A DNA stretch of 64,000 nucleotides from Lachnospiraceae bacterium (GTDB taxonomy: Bacteria > Bacillota > Clostridia > Lachnospirales > Lachnospiraceae), in contig JAILEM010000182.1 of NCBI GenBank assembly GCA_024687745.1, positions 1-64,000 of the forward strand, given 5' to 3'. The position numbers and the translations under genes are program-made. Positions 18,323-25,999 of the stretch are shown in pieces (the first letter of the stretch is position 1; every line of letters starts with the position of its first letter). The notes below the pieces were generated by a model. It was given only the letters and a program-made list of their open reading frames with translations, ran no database searches and was not told the origin of the DNA.

Positions 18323-18523
18323 TCAGGCTCCGCAAGCTGACGAAGGCTTTTCTTCAGGGGCTGAAGCACCACAAGCTGATGAAGGAGCTTCTTCAGGTGC
18401 TGAAGCACCACAGGCCGATGCAGGAGCTTCTGAGGGCTTCTCTGCTCCGCAAGCGCTCCCACAAGCTGAAGCAGCTTTTTCATTGTCATTTGCGTTCCAT
18501 CCTGATAAATTTGAAATTGCCAT
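18323..18523 (-). CDS. ACGX-repeat precursor peptide (RiPP candidate)
   Basis: A 66-residue peptide. The first 19 residues (MAISNLSGWNANDNEK...) could serve as a leader. The rest carries five ACG(S/A) motifs with Cys at positions 21, 25, 38, 51 and 64; the last four are spaced exactly 13 residues apart by Ser/Pro/Glu-rich linkers (SAPEEAPS, SAPEEKPS). It ends right after the last ACGA. This matches the target peptides of ACGX-system radical SAM enzymes, and that enzyme is encoded next. A GGAAAGGA site precedes the ATG. Several larger ORFs on the other strand here are shadows. The final product and its activity are unknown. Confidence 0.85.
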   Translation of the reverse strand: MAISNLSGWNANDNEKAASACGSACGAEKPSEAPASACGASAPEEAPSSACGASAPEEKPSSACGA

Positions 18524-18578
18524 ATTTTTTTCCTTTCCGCAGTTCTCTGCTAAAAATTAATTTTACATTTGAATATTA

Positions 18579-18593
18579 ACAGTAAATAACTGT
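18579..18593. promoter_or_regulatory. Candidate LysR operator
   Basis: ACAGT-AAATA-ACTGT, a perfect inverted repeat, lies midway in the 126-bp gap between the divergent precursor and LysR genes. LysR proteins often bind such interrupted dyads between their own gene and the target operon. Confidence 0.4.
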
Positions 18594-18649
18594 ACTGTGA
18601 AATGAATATATGTTATTATTTATAAATAAATGGAATAAATAGGAGGATA

Positions 18650-19564
18650 ATGAAGTTGACTACTGCCCAACTTGAATGCTTTTTAAGCCTTGCCGGTACA
18701 CTTAATTATATGAAAACTTCTGAACAGCTTGGTCTGACACAGCCAGCGGTTACAAAACAGATACAATCTCTGGAAGCCGAGCTTGGCTGTAAACTTTTTA
18801 ACAGAACCACAAGGTCTGTAGCACTTACACAGGTCGGAACAGCTTTTCTTACGGATGCCAGCTCAATGATCGACACCTTTTATCATTCGATGGAGCGAAT
18901 ATCAAGCTTTCAGGAAAGAGAGCGGCATGCACTGCGAATTGGCTATATGGATCCACATACTATAAATCTTATAAGCCGAATACTTAAACCGCTTTTAATA
19001 TCAAAATCCAATGTAATACCTGAATTTATTCATGATCAGACAAATGCAAACCTAAGTCGTCTTGTAAATAGTCAGCTGGATATAATCGTTGGAATGAAGG
19101 ATGCAAAATTCAGAGATTCGGATATTAGTTTTACCCTGCTTCATGATGAATATTTTGTCTGTGTCATGCATAAGGATCATCCGTTAATAAGAAAATTGAA
19201 AATACAAAAAAAGGATAGGGTAACTACGGGTGATCTTTGGGATTATCGCCAGATCATATCTATCCCTCCCTATCTGTTGGGAAATTTTTTTTCAAGAGGC
19301 CGGCACATTGTTCCGGTAAATGATGATATGGATAATGCGATCTGTTCCAATGCCAACGAGGCCTATGGTCTTCTTCTTGCCGGCTTTGGTTATGCTTATC
19401 TTCCCGAACATGAGGTCATGGAACACCCTGATCTTGTTGTTTTTAAATGGGAAGAGTCTCCTCATGCGCCATTTGGAATATATAGTAAGGCATCAGTTTT
19501 TAAAAACAAGTCAACATCAGAGTATATTTTTATAAAAAATGCAAAAGAGATATACAAGATATGA
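18650..19564 (+). CDS. LysR-family transcriptional regulator
   Basis: A 304-residue LysR protein. The helix-turn-helix is residues 1-60 (QLECFLSLAGTLNYMKTSEQ then LTQPAVTKQIQSLEAELG), followed by a ligand-binding domain (about 88-295). It is divergent from the ACGX operon, with an inverted repeat in the gap, so it is the likely controller of that operon. The inducer is unknown. The ATG at 18650 is only 3 nt after AGGAGG; the in-frame TTG at 18656 has better spacing and may be the true start. The stop codon sits in the loop of the terminator. Confidence 0.88.
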   Translation: MKLTTAQLECFLSLAGTLNYMKTSEQLGLTQPAVTKQIQSLEAELGCKLFNRTTRSVALTQVGTAFLTDASSMIDTFYHSMERISSFQERERHALRIGYMDPHTINLISRILKPLLISKSNVIPEFIHDQTNANLSRLVNSQLDIIVGMKDAKFRDSDISFTLLHDEYFVCVMHKDHPLIRKLKIQKKDRVTTGDLWDYRQIISIPPYLLGNFFSRGRHIVPVNDDMDNAICSNANEAYGLLLAGFGYAYLPEHEVMEHPDLVVFKWEESPHAPFGIYSKASVFKNKSTSEYIFIKNAKEIYKI

Positions 19565-19581
19565 TTATTATCTTGTATATC
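19549..19581. terminator. Bidirectional terminator between LysR and GNAT genes
   Basis: A perfect 13-bp stem GATATACAAGATA / TATCTTGTATATC with a 7-nt loop that contains the LysR stop codon. T-rich sequence follows on the minus side and a shorter T run on the plus side, so it can serve both convergent genes. Confidence 0.8.
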
Positions 19582-19594
19582 CCTGTATTTTTCA

Positions 19595-20041
19595 TTATAA
19601 TTCTTTCCCCATTAATATGACTTTGTTTTCCTGAGTAAAACCGTATTTTTCATAAAATCCCGGAAGAAAACCTTCAGCTGCGGTTATAAGATGTACACCT
19701 ACTATTCCATGTGCTTTTATATCTTTAAGAAGCTTATCCATAAGTTGCTTTGCTATTCCTCTTTTCTGGTAAAACGGATCAACAGCCAGATCATTTATTT
19801 CAAATGTCCGACCATAATGAAATAACATGGATGTTCCCAGAATGAAGCCAAGGACTCTTCCGTCCTCTGTGTATTCAAGTCCATAGGACTGCTTTGATTC
19901 AAATATTTCCCGGACATGAATGACAGCATCCTCTTTTTTCCAGGGGTCATTCCACGGAGCTTTGGAAAATGCTGCTGCATATATCTCTCCATATCTTTCA
20001 AGATGTTCAATTGTACATTCTTGTATTACCTGATCTGACAT
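19595..20041 (-). CDS. GNAT-family N-acetyltransferase
   Basis: A 148-residue GNAT protein. The acetyl-CoA-binding motif A is INDLAVDPFYQKRGIAKQLM, and the C-terminal GFLPGFYEKYGFTQENKVILM is typical. The acceptor cannot be deduced. It is a single gene that ends at the shared terminator; GGAGGA precedes the start. There is no functional link to its neighbours beyond proximity. Confidence 0.86.
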   Translation of the reverse strand: MSDQVIQECTIEHLERYGEIYAAAFSKAPWNDPWKKEDAVIHVREIFESKQSYGLEYTEDGRVLGFILGTSMLFHYGRTFEINDLAVDPFYQKRGIAKQLMDKLLKDIKAHGIVGVHLITAAEGFLPGFYEKYGFTQENKVILMGKEL

Positions 20042-20206
20042 TTTTCTCCTCCGAAACTATTTGAACATTTTTTTCATAGGTCAAAGTTTTACAATAAAAC
20101 GGTTTTACTGTTCATATAAAAAAATAATCCGGATTACTTTGCCTGTATGATGATATCACATCACAAATTATATTGCTATTATATAAATAAGATATATGGT
20201 TTCTTA

Positions 20207-20234
20207 TTGTAAATGTTACTATAGTAATGATAAT
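20207..20234 (+). promoter_or_regulatory. Candidate promoter with internal palindrome
   Basis: TTGTAA (20207-20212), a 16-bp spacer and GATAAT (20229-20234), about 86 bp before the flavin reductase gene. The spacer contains the perfect 12-bp palindrome TTACTATAGTAA (20216-20227), a possible repressor site. Confidence 0.35.
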
Positions 20235-20319
20235 CCTGATAGAAAAAACTGATAAACTATGCTATAGTAGCCATATTATTTCAAATCTTATTTATTAAAA
20301 TTTTTTCAGGAGGTACATT

Positions 20320-20796
20320 ATGGAATTCACTACCGAGATTTTCGGACTCTTTCATATTAAGCGTGCTCTTTTAACGGCGGGAAATAAGGATAAGTTTAAT
20401 ACAATGACCATTGGCTGGGGAGGACTCGGGACCATATGGAATAAACCTATGGCAACTGTTTATGTCAGAGAATCAAGATATACACATGATTTTATGGACG
20501 AAAACGACTATTTTACTATCAGTGTGTATCCTGATGAATATAAAAAAATACTTGGAATTCTTGGACAGAGATCGGGACGGGATATGGATAAAATGAATGA
20601 TTCAGGTCTTACTCCAAAAATACTTTCAGATTCTGTGACCTTTGAAGAAGCAGAGGTAACTTTTGTATGTAAAAAGGTATTTAAGCAGCGCATCCCTATT
20701 GACATGGTACCAAAGGATGCAAGGGAAACCTTTTATTCAGATGGTGATCCGCATGACATGTATATCGGAGAGGTTGTTGAAGTCATTAAAAAATAG
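20320..20796 (+). CDS. Flavin reductase-like FMN-binding protein
   Basis: A 158-residue protein of the flavin reductase domain family. NTMTIGWGGLGTIWNKPMATVYVR is the usual flavin-pocket start of this group, with TISVYPDEYKKILGILG in the middle and YIGEVVEVI near the end. Members use FMN to reduce small molecules or act as flavoredoxins. The gene stands alone, with CAGGAGG 8 nt before the ATG and a strong terminator after it. The redox partner is unknown. Confidence 0.85.
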   Translation: MEFTTEIFGLFHIKRALLTAGNKDKFNTMTIGWGGLGTIWNKPMATVYVRESRYTHDFMDENDYFTISVYPDEYKKILGILGQRSGRDMDKMNDSGLTPKILSDSVTFEEAEVTFVCKKVFKQRIPIDMVPKDARETFYSDGDPHDMYIGEVVEVIKK

Positions 20797-20854
20797 CTTC
20801 ATTAATGGATCTGATAACTGTTATCAAACCATATCACCAGAGTATTGAAAAATA

Positions 20855-20902
20855 ATAAGCCTCCTGCCGGGGATCTTTCCCTCAGCAGAAGGCCTATTTT
20901 TT
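20855..20902. terminator. Shared terminator of the flavin reductase and binding-protein genes
   Basis: A stem of about 13 bp (ATAAGCCTCCTGC / GCAGAAGGCCTAT, with two G-T pairs) encloses an inner GGGGA/TCCCT pairing and is followed by TTTTTT on the plus side. It lies between two convergent genes and ends about 28 bp before the binding-protein stop. Confidence 0.8.
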
Positions 20903-20930
20903 AATTATATATTAGCTAGAAGGCAATTAA

Positions 20931-22652
20931 TTATTTAAGCTTTGTTGTAAGTCCATCATCAAACATCTGCTGTCTCTCATCGATAACTTCCTGATATCCG
21001 GCATCAAGATATTTCTGTGAAAGCTCATCGTAAAGTGCATCAAATTCTTCAGGCGCACACATTACAAGCTGATCACGATACTCAGGATAAACCTCTTCCT
21101 TAAGTGATGTTCCATAATCTGTAACAGATGTAAGAGCTCCACCAAACAGACAGTCTACATTTGCGTATCCTGCTTCATAGAGTGCTAACTGACCCTTGTA
21201 GTTTGCAAGAATGTCATCATAGAAATCCTGAGGAAGTCCCTGAGGATTGATTGCTGCTATATCGCTCTCGATATCTCCGAATGACTTAGATGCTGTAACA
21301 ACCATCCAATAGTCAACATTATTGTTATGTCCCTGCTGTTCGGGAAGACCTGTCTGATCTCCAACTGCTACAGGATTTCCGTTTTCATCATAGTTGAAGT
21401 TAACTCCTTCGATACCCCAGGTCATTGTGAAGAGTGTATCCTCCTGAGCCATCCACTCAAGATACATCTCACCGGCCTTTACTTCGTCTTCGGTTGCGTT
21501 GTTAGCAAATCCGATCATAGCACCAAAGATATTGTTGGGTCTGAATGCATTACTTGATCCCCAGGTATCATCCTGAATGAATTCGCTGCTTGAAACCTTA
21601 ACTCCGAGTTCTGCATCCGGATTTGCTTCATAGAAGGAATTAAGTACATCCATTGTTGACGATACATAACCTGACCACTCGAAAGCCTTACCATTGATAA
21701 AATCTGCATTTACATCATCTGTGCTTCTGAGATAGTATTCAGGATTTAAATATCCATCATTGTAAAGCTCGTTGTTCCATTTAAGAAGTCTCTTCTGTGC
21801 TTCTGTAGAAAGTGCAGGTATCTGATAATCACCGGTTGTGCACCATGTAGCCTCATCCTGAGGATAATCTCTGAACCAGTAGTTCTGATCAGCGCCTGCT
21901 CCGGCAACCTTAGATCCGCTCATAGGATATTCATGTCCGTTCTCAACCATCTTTGCAAGTGCATCTAAAAGCTCTGAGTTAGTTGCGGGATATGATCCGT
22001 CGAGACCTGCCTCTTTGAGCCAGTCCATACGATACCATGTAACGTATGTATAGTTGGTGTTACCATAAGGTCTCATACCCATAACGATGTAATCTTCATC
22101 CTCAAACTTTGTATAATCTGTAAGTCCGTTAGCTTCCATGTTCGACCAGTATGTAGGAGCTATAGCTTTGAACTGCTCAAGATCTATGGGCTGAAGGTAT
22201 CCGTCAGATGCCCATGTAGCAAGCTTATCATAGTCATATTCCATACAAAGAGTAGGAAGAGTGTTTGTTGAAGCAAGCATAGCATAGTCTGTCATTACGT
22301 CAGAACGTGTGATACCCACGTATTCAACCTTGATATTATACTTGTCACCAAAGTTCTCCTGAACCCAGTTTGTCCAATAGTTGTTTTCAACATCTGAGCA
22401 TCCGTTTCCGTTATCTCCTCTGTCGTAAACAGCAATTCTTAATGTTACTTCATCTGCAAATGGCTCCCATGCTCCGGCTTCTGCGGGTGCTTCAGCTGTT
22501 TCTTCGGTTGCTTCTTCTGCAGGTTCCTCAGCTGTCTCTTCTGCTGCTTCGCTTCCGGTTTCTGCAGGTGCTGCTGCTCCTGCTCCGCCGCAGGCTGTAA
22601 GTCCAATTACCATGCTTGCTGCAAGTAATGCACTTATTAATTTCTTCTTCAT
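20931..22652 (-). CDS. Extracellular solute-binding lipoprotein (LplA-type)
   Basis: A 573-residue lipoprotein: signal peptide ending in LTACGG, then an Ala/Glu-rich linker (about 25-60), then a large family 1 binding protein. The size, about 520 residues after the linker, and motifs such as YTYVTWYRMDWLKEAG fit the LplA/YtcQ group that binds plant oligosaccharides for paired LplB/LplC permeases. Next to GH105 and GH28 genes it probably binds rhamnogalacturonan oligosaccharides. It is the last gene of the transporter operon, with AAGGAGG before the ATG and a terminator after it. No ATPase gene is in the locus, so a shared MsmX-like ATPase is expected elsewhere. Confidence 0.9.
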   Translation of the reverse strand: MKKKLISALLAASMVIGLTACGGAGAAAPAETGSEAAEETAEEPAEEATEETAEAPAEAGAWEPFADEVTLRIAVYDRGDNGNGCSDVENNYWTNWVQENFGDKYNIKVEYVGITRSDVMTDYAMLASTNTLPTLCMEYDYDKLATWASDGYLQPIDLEQFKAIAPTYWSNMEANGLTDYTKFEDEDYIVMGMRPYGNTNYTYVTWYRMDWLKEAGLDGSYPATNSELLDALAKMVENGHEYPMSGSKVAGAGADQNYWFRDYPQDEATWCTTGDYQIPALSTEAQKRLLKWNNELYNDGYLNPEYYLRSTDDVNADFINGKAFEWSGYVSSTMDVLNSFYEANPDAELGVKVSSSEFIQDDTWGSSNAFRPNNIFGAMIGFANNATEDEVKAGEMYLEWMAQEDTLFTMTWGIEGVNFNYDENGNPVAVGDQTGLPEQQGHNNNVDYWMVVTASKSFGDIESDIAAINPQGLPQDFYDDILANYKGQLALYEAGYANVDCLFGGALTSVTDYGTSLKEEVYPEYRDQLVMCAPEEFDALYDELSQKYLDAGYQEVIDERQQMFDDGLTTKLK

Positions 22653-22690
22653 TTTGTTCCTCCTTTTTTTACTTATAAACTTTATATAGC

Positions 22691-22706
22691 TAACCCAAAC
22701 GGGTTA
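22691..22706 (-). promoter_or_regulatory. Small intercistronic hairpin before the binding-protein gene
   Basis: TAACCC-AAAC-GGGTTA, a 6-bp stem, in the 96-bp gap between the permease and binding-protein genes. It may be an mRNA processing or stability element that adjusts binding-protein output. Confidence 0.3.
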
Positions 22707-22748
22707 CTTTTATAATTATCAGCTTTGTATTACGTATATGGATCAGCT

Positions 22749-23684
22749 TTAGCCTTTTACCGCACCTACCATTGTACCCTTAACAAAATACTTCTGAAGG
22801 AAGGGGTAGATTATTATGATAGGCACTGTAACAAACATTATACATGCTGCCTGAAGCACTTCAGGAGTAGTCTGAACAACTCCACCCGTATCTGCAAGAG
22901 AAGCATTCTGCGCCTCGGTAGCTGATGCAACAAGCTGATAGAGCTTGTACTGTATAAGCTTTAATTCCGATGATCTTGTATAGTACATATTATCAGCATA
23001 TGCGTTCCACCTTCCCACAGCATAGAATAAAGATAATGTGGCTATTATAGGCTTAGAAAGCGGAAGCACGATCTTCCAGAGTATCTGTATATTTGTAGCT
23101 CCATCCAAAAATGCCGATTCCTCCAAACTATCCGGAATAGTACTCTGGAAAAAGTTTTTCATTATAAGCATGTTGTATGGCGAATAAATGAGCGGAAGTA
23201 TCAGAACCCAAAAAGTATCAAGTATGTGTAACTGATAATATAATATGTACTGAGGTATGATACCGGCGGTGAAGTACATGGGAACCATTAGAATAAAGGA
23301 TAATGTACTCCTGCCCTTAAGTCTCTTCTTGGAAAGGGGATAAGCCGCACATGTACATACTATCATTCCAAGTATCGTAAATACCAGAGTTACAACTACG
23401 GAAAAGAGCATTGAATATGTCATGGACTCGTCCGCAAAAACCTGCTTAAATGCATCAAAGGTAATGTCCTTAGGCCAGAAATATACGGATTTTGACATTA
23501 CAGCCGTATTTCCTGAAATTGATTTTGCAGCAACATGTATAAAAGGGAATACGCAGGTTGCGCAAAGAATTACAATAACAAGGATCATAAGGGCATCACT
23601 TATCTTGAACTTATTGACAGCATTAGCTCCGCCGGATGAAAAGTTTTCTTCTGTTTTCTTTTTTACATCAGTTGTATTAGCCAT
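22749..23684 (-). CDS. CUT1 sugar ABC permease (LplC/MalG-like)
   Basis: A 311-residue inner-membrane permease with about six transmembrane segments. The cytoplasmic coupling loop ESAFLDGATNIQILWKIVLPLSKP is the EAA motif that docks the ATPase. It pairs with the upstream permease and downstream binding protein as an oligosaccharide importer. The N-terminus has a cytoplasmic extension of about 30 residues before the first segment. AGGAGG precedes the ATG; the gap to the upstream permease is 13 nt. Confidence 0.92.
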   Translation of the reverse strand: MANTTDVKKKTEENFSSGGANAVNKFKISDALMILVIVILCATCVFPFIHVAAKSISGNTAVMSKSVYFWPKDITFDAFKQVFADESMTYSMLFSVVVTLVFTILGMIVCTCAAYPLSKKRLKGRSTLSFILMVPMYFTAGIIPQYILYYQLHILDTFWVLILPLIYSPYNMLIMKNFFQSTIPDSLEESAFLDGATNIQILWKIVLPLSKPIIATLSLFYAVGRWNAYADNMYYTRSSELKLIQYKLYQLVASATEAQNASLADTGGVVQTTPEVLQAACIMFVTVPIIIIYPFLQKYFVKGTMVGAVKG

Positions 23685-23697
23685 CTTTCAGTCCCTC

Positions 23698-24630
23698 CTA
23701 CAGAAGTCCGTCTTCGCCAAGCTTCTTGGCAATTCTGTCTGATATAAGAACCAGTATCACACCTATTACAGACTGGAACAGACCTACTGCCGTGGCCATA
23801 CTGAACTTATTGTTTCCTATACCTTTATTATAAATATATACGGCCAGCTGATACTGGAATTCCTTAACCTGTGTATTGCCAAGAGCTGTAAGTCTCTCAA
23901 GATTACTTCCCATTACCCTTCCAAGATTCATGATAAGAAGAGTAACAATAGTACTTTTAATACCGGGTAAGGTTATATATATGATCCTCTGCCATCGATT
24001 TGCCCCATCAATCATAGAGGCTTCATACTGTTCTCCGCTTATACCTGTTATAGCGGCCAGATATAAGATAGTTCCCCATCCCATTGACTGCCAGACACCT
24101 ATAAGCAGATACGTGATGGCCCAATGCCATTTTTCATTTAAAAAAGGAATCCCTTCATCTATTATCCCAAGATTCATAAGTGCTATATTTACAAGTCCGC
24201 TGGTAGGCTTAAACATTGTAAGTGCGACACTGCCTATGATCGCCCATGAAAGGAAGTGTGGCAGATATAGAATCGTCTGTGAGACTTTCTTGAATCTTTT
24301 AAATCTGAGCTCATTTAAAATAAGAGCAAGGATTATCGGCATAGGAAATCCTATAAGAAGATCCAGCACATTAAATACAAGTGAATTTCTAAGCGCTCTT
24401 TTGAAGTCTGCATCTTTAAACACTTTTCGGAAGGTGTCCCATCCGACCCACTTACTACCTGCATATCCTTTTGCCGGCTTATAATCCATAAACGCCATTC
24501 TAAGTCCGGGATATGCACCGAAACTGAATATGATTACCATAATGAGCGGTATAAGAAGCAGTAAATATAACTGCCAATCTCTTTTTAAAGCCTGTTTCCA
24601 ACTTGTTTTAGTTTTAACTGTAGCTTTCAT
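23698..24630 (-). CDS. CUT1 sugar ABC permease (LplB/MalF-like)
   Basis: A 310-residue permease with about six transmembrane segments and the EAA loop EASMIDGANRWQRIIYITLPGIK. It is the first gene of the three-gene transporter operon. I chose the ATG at 24630 with GGAAGGA upstream; the track's GTG at 24696 adds 22 residues of little membrane-protein character and has no ribosome site. It probably imports rhamnogalacturonan-derived oligosaccharides with the two downstream products. Confidence 0.9.
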   Translation of the reverse strand: MKATVKTKTSWKQALKRDWQLYLLLLIPLIMVIIFSFGAYPGLRMAFMDYKPAKGYAGSKWVGWDTFRKVFKDADFKRALRNSLVFNVLDLLIGFPMPIILALILNELRFKRFKKVSQTILYLPHFLSWAIIGSVALTMFKPTSGLVNIALMNLGIIDEGIPFLNEKWHWAITYLLIGVWQSMGWGTILYLAAITGISGEQYEASMIDGANRWQRIIYITLPGIKSTIVTLLIMNLGRVMGSNLERLTALGNTQVKEFQYQLAVYIYNKGIGNNKFSMATAVGLFQSVIGVILVLISDRIAKKLGEDGLL

Positions 24631-24699
24631 ATTTTTGGATTCCTTCCTGTTCTTATGGCTAAATATTAGATTAAATGTTTTTTCATATCTATTCACTTA

Positions 24700-24726
24700 G
24701 TCGAAAATAATATGCATATTCGACCA
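24700..24726 (-). promoter_or_regulatory. TTCGAC inverted repeat upstream of the transporter operon
   Basis: GTCGAA and TTCGAC half-sites face each other around 24700-24726 (TTCGACCA at 24719-24726). The same TTCGACCA occurs at 25937-25944 in the promoter of the divergent enzyme operon. Likely binding sites of the AraC protein encoded between them. Confidence 0.45.
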
Positions 24727-24816
24727 TTTATTTTCAAGCAAATCATAAATTATGTTTATTTTTAATAATAATCATGCCTATTATTTGTGAATATTTCACA
24801 GTAATCGTTTAAGTTA

Positions 24817-25773
24817 TCAGGTGCTCTCACTGAGTTTTTCCGCTCTGGTCCATCCTGTATATTTCATGATCGATGCATTGTCTATTTTCACCATACGCTT
24901 TCTCCATTCGCTTGGCTGAGATCCCATTTTGTCGGAAAAATGTCTGTTAAAGCTTGATACAGACCTGAATCCGACCTGTTCAGATACCGAAAGGATCGAA
25001 TCCTCTGTCGTTCTGAGAAGAATACAGGCCTGAAGTATCCTTATAGTATTCAGATAATCCAGGGGGCTTGTATTCATTATTTCATTGAATATCCTTCTGA
25101 AATGAGTCTGACTCAGATGGCACATATTAGAAAGGTCTTCAATACCGAATTCGGTCATGTAGTTTTCTCTTATATATTCAAGAGCAGGCGCAATAACAAT
25201 AGCATTCTCATGTGATTGCTCATCCGGTGTTTTTTTGTTACGGATCTCTGAATAAACTCTCAAAAGCTTCATGAAAAGCGCAAGAAACAGGCCTTTTACA
25301 CTTATCTGATAATTCATTTCTTTTTCGACCATCTCTCTTAATATCTGTTTTACTATATAATATATATCGCTGTTTTTTTCTCTTGAAAGAACAAGCTGTA
25401 CATTCTGGATCATGTCAGAATACAGTTCACTGTAGGGAGAAGCCCCTCCGTATAATCCTTTCAGAAGTGCATCGGGATTTATATAAATATAGGACCACAG
25501 GCTGCTCTTTCCCTTTGCACTGTAGGTTGTATGGGGTACATTTCGTGAAATTACCGTGACATCTCCTTCTTTAAAGGGTACTTTTTCCTCACCAAACTCC
25601 AAAAAACCGTTGTCACTGTGACATATTCCGATTTCCAAACAATTATGAAAGTGGAGTTTTCCGGATCTTACTTCAGATATGTACCATTCTTCGCCTGTAA
25701 GGACCAAGACCGGGAAGTTGAGCGGCAGCTCATAATTCCTGTATTCTATCATTGTTTTTCTGGGCCGTGACAT
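24817..25773 (-). CDS. AraC-family regulator of the rhamnogalacturonan locus
   Basis: A 318-residue protein with an N-terminal cupin (about 5-160; VLTGEEWYISEVRSGKLHFHNCLEIG, then GDVTVISRNVPHTTY) and a C-terminal AraC double helix-turn-helix (about 205-305; LSNMCHLSQTHFRRIFNEIM, then VSEQVGFRSVSSFNRHFSDKMG). It lies between the importer operon and the divergent enzyme operon and likely activates both on binding a sugar. I prefer ATG 25773, about 10 nt after AAGGAG, over the track's TTG at 25797. Confidence 0.88.
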   Translation of the reverse strand: MSRPRKTMIEYRNYELPLNFPVLVLTGEEWYISEVRSGKLHFHNCLEIGICHSDNGFLEFGEEKVPFKEGDVTVISRNVPHTTYSAKGKSSLWSYIYINPDALLKGLYGGASPYSELYSDMIQNVQLVLSREKNSDIYYIVKQILREMVEKEMNYQISVKGLFLALFMKLLRVYSEIRNKKTPDEQSHENAIVIAPALEYIRENYMTEFGIEDLSNMCHLSQTHFRRIFNEIMNTSPLDYLNTIRILQACILLRTTEDSILSVSEQVGFRSVSSFNRHFSDKMGSQPSEWRKRMVKIDNASIMKYTGWTRAEKLSEST

Positions 25774-25929
25774 ATCCACATTTCTCCTTTTCCTCAAAAT
25801 ATCCTCACCTTATCTTTATATCCTGAGCTTTTTTCAGATATAAAAACAGATTTTGGATAAGCTAAATTGTATATGAAACAATTTTATATGTAAATAGTTG
25901 AATTTGCACATTTTTTTAATCTACATGAA

Positions 25930-25958
25930 TAGACTTTTCGACCAAAAATCAATATAAT
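25930..25958 (+). promoter_or_regulatory. Promoter of the GH105-GH28 operon
   Basis: TAGACT (25930-25935), a 17-bp spacer and TATAAT (25953-25958). The TTCGACCA motif (25937-25944) lies just after the weak -35, where an AraC activator would contact the polymerase. Transcription should start near 25965. Confidence 0.55.
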
Positions 25959-25999
25959 TCAGCTAAATTGATAATACTATGCTGGAAGGAGTATTGATT

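Noticed and set aside
18294-18579. Plus-strand ORFs opposite the ACGX peptide (18294-18560, 18379-18579) and the overlapping minus ORF 18307-18489
   Set aside because: These are shadow frames of the repetitive precursor gene; only the 18323-18523 frame gives regular ACGX motifs next to the matching maturase.
22370-22600. Leu-rich plus-strand ORF inside the binding-protein gene
   Set aside because: It is the complement of the Ala/Glu-rich lipoprotein linker; it has no ribosome site.
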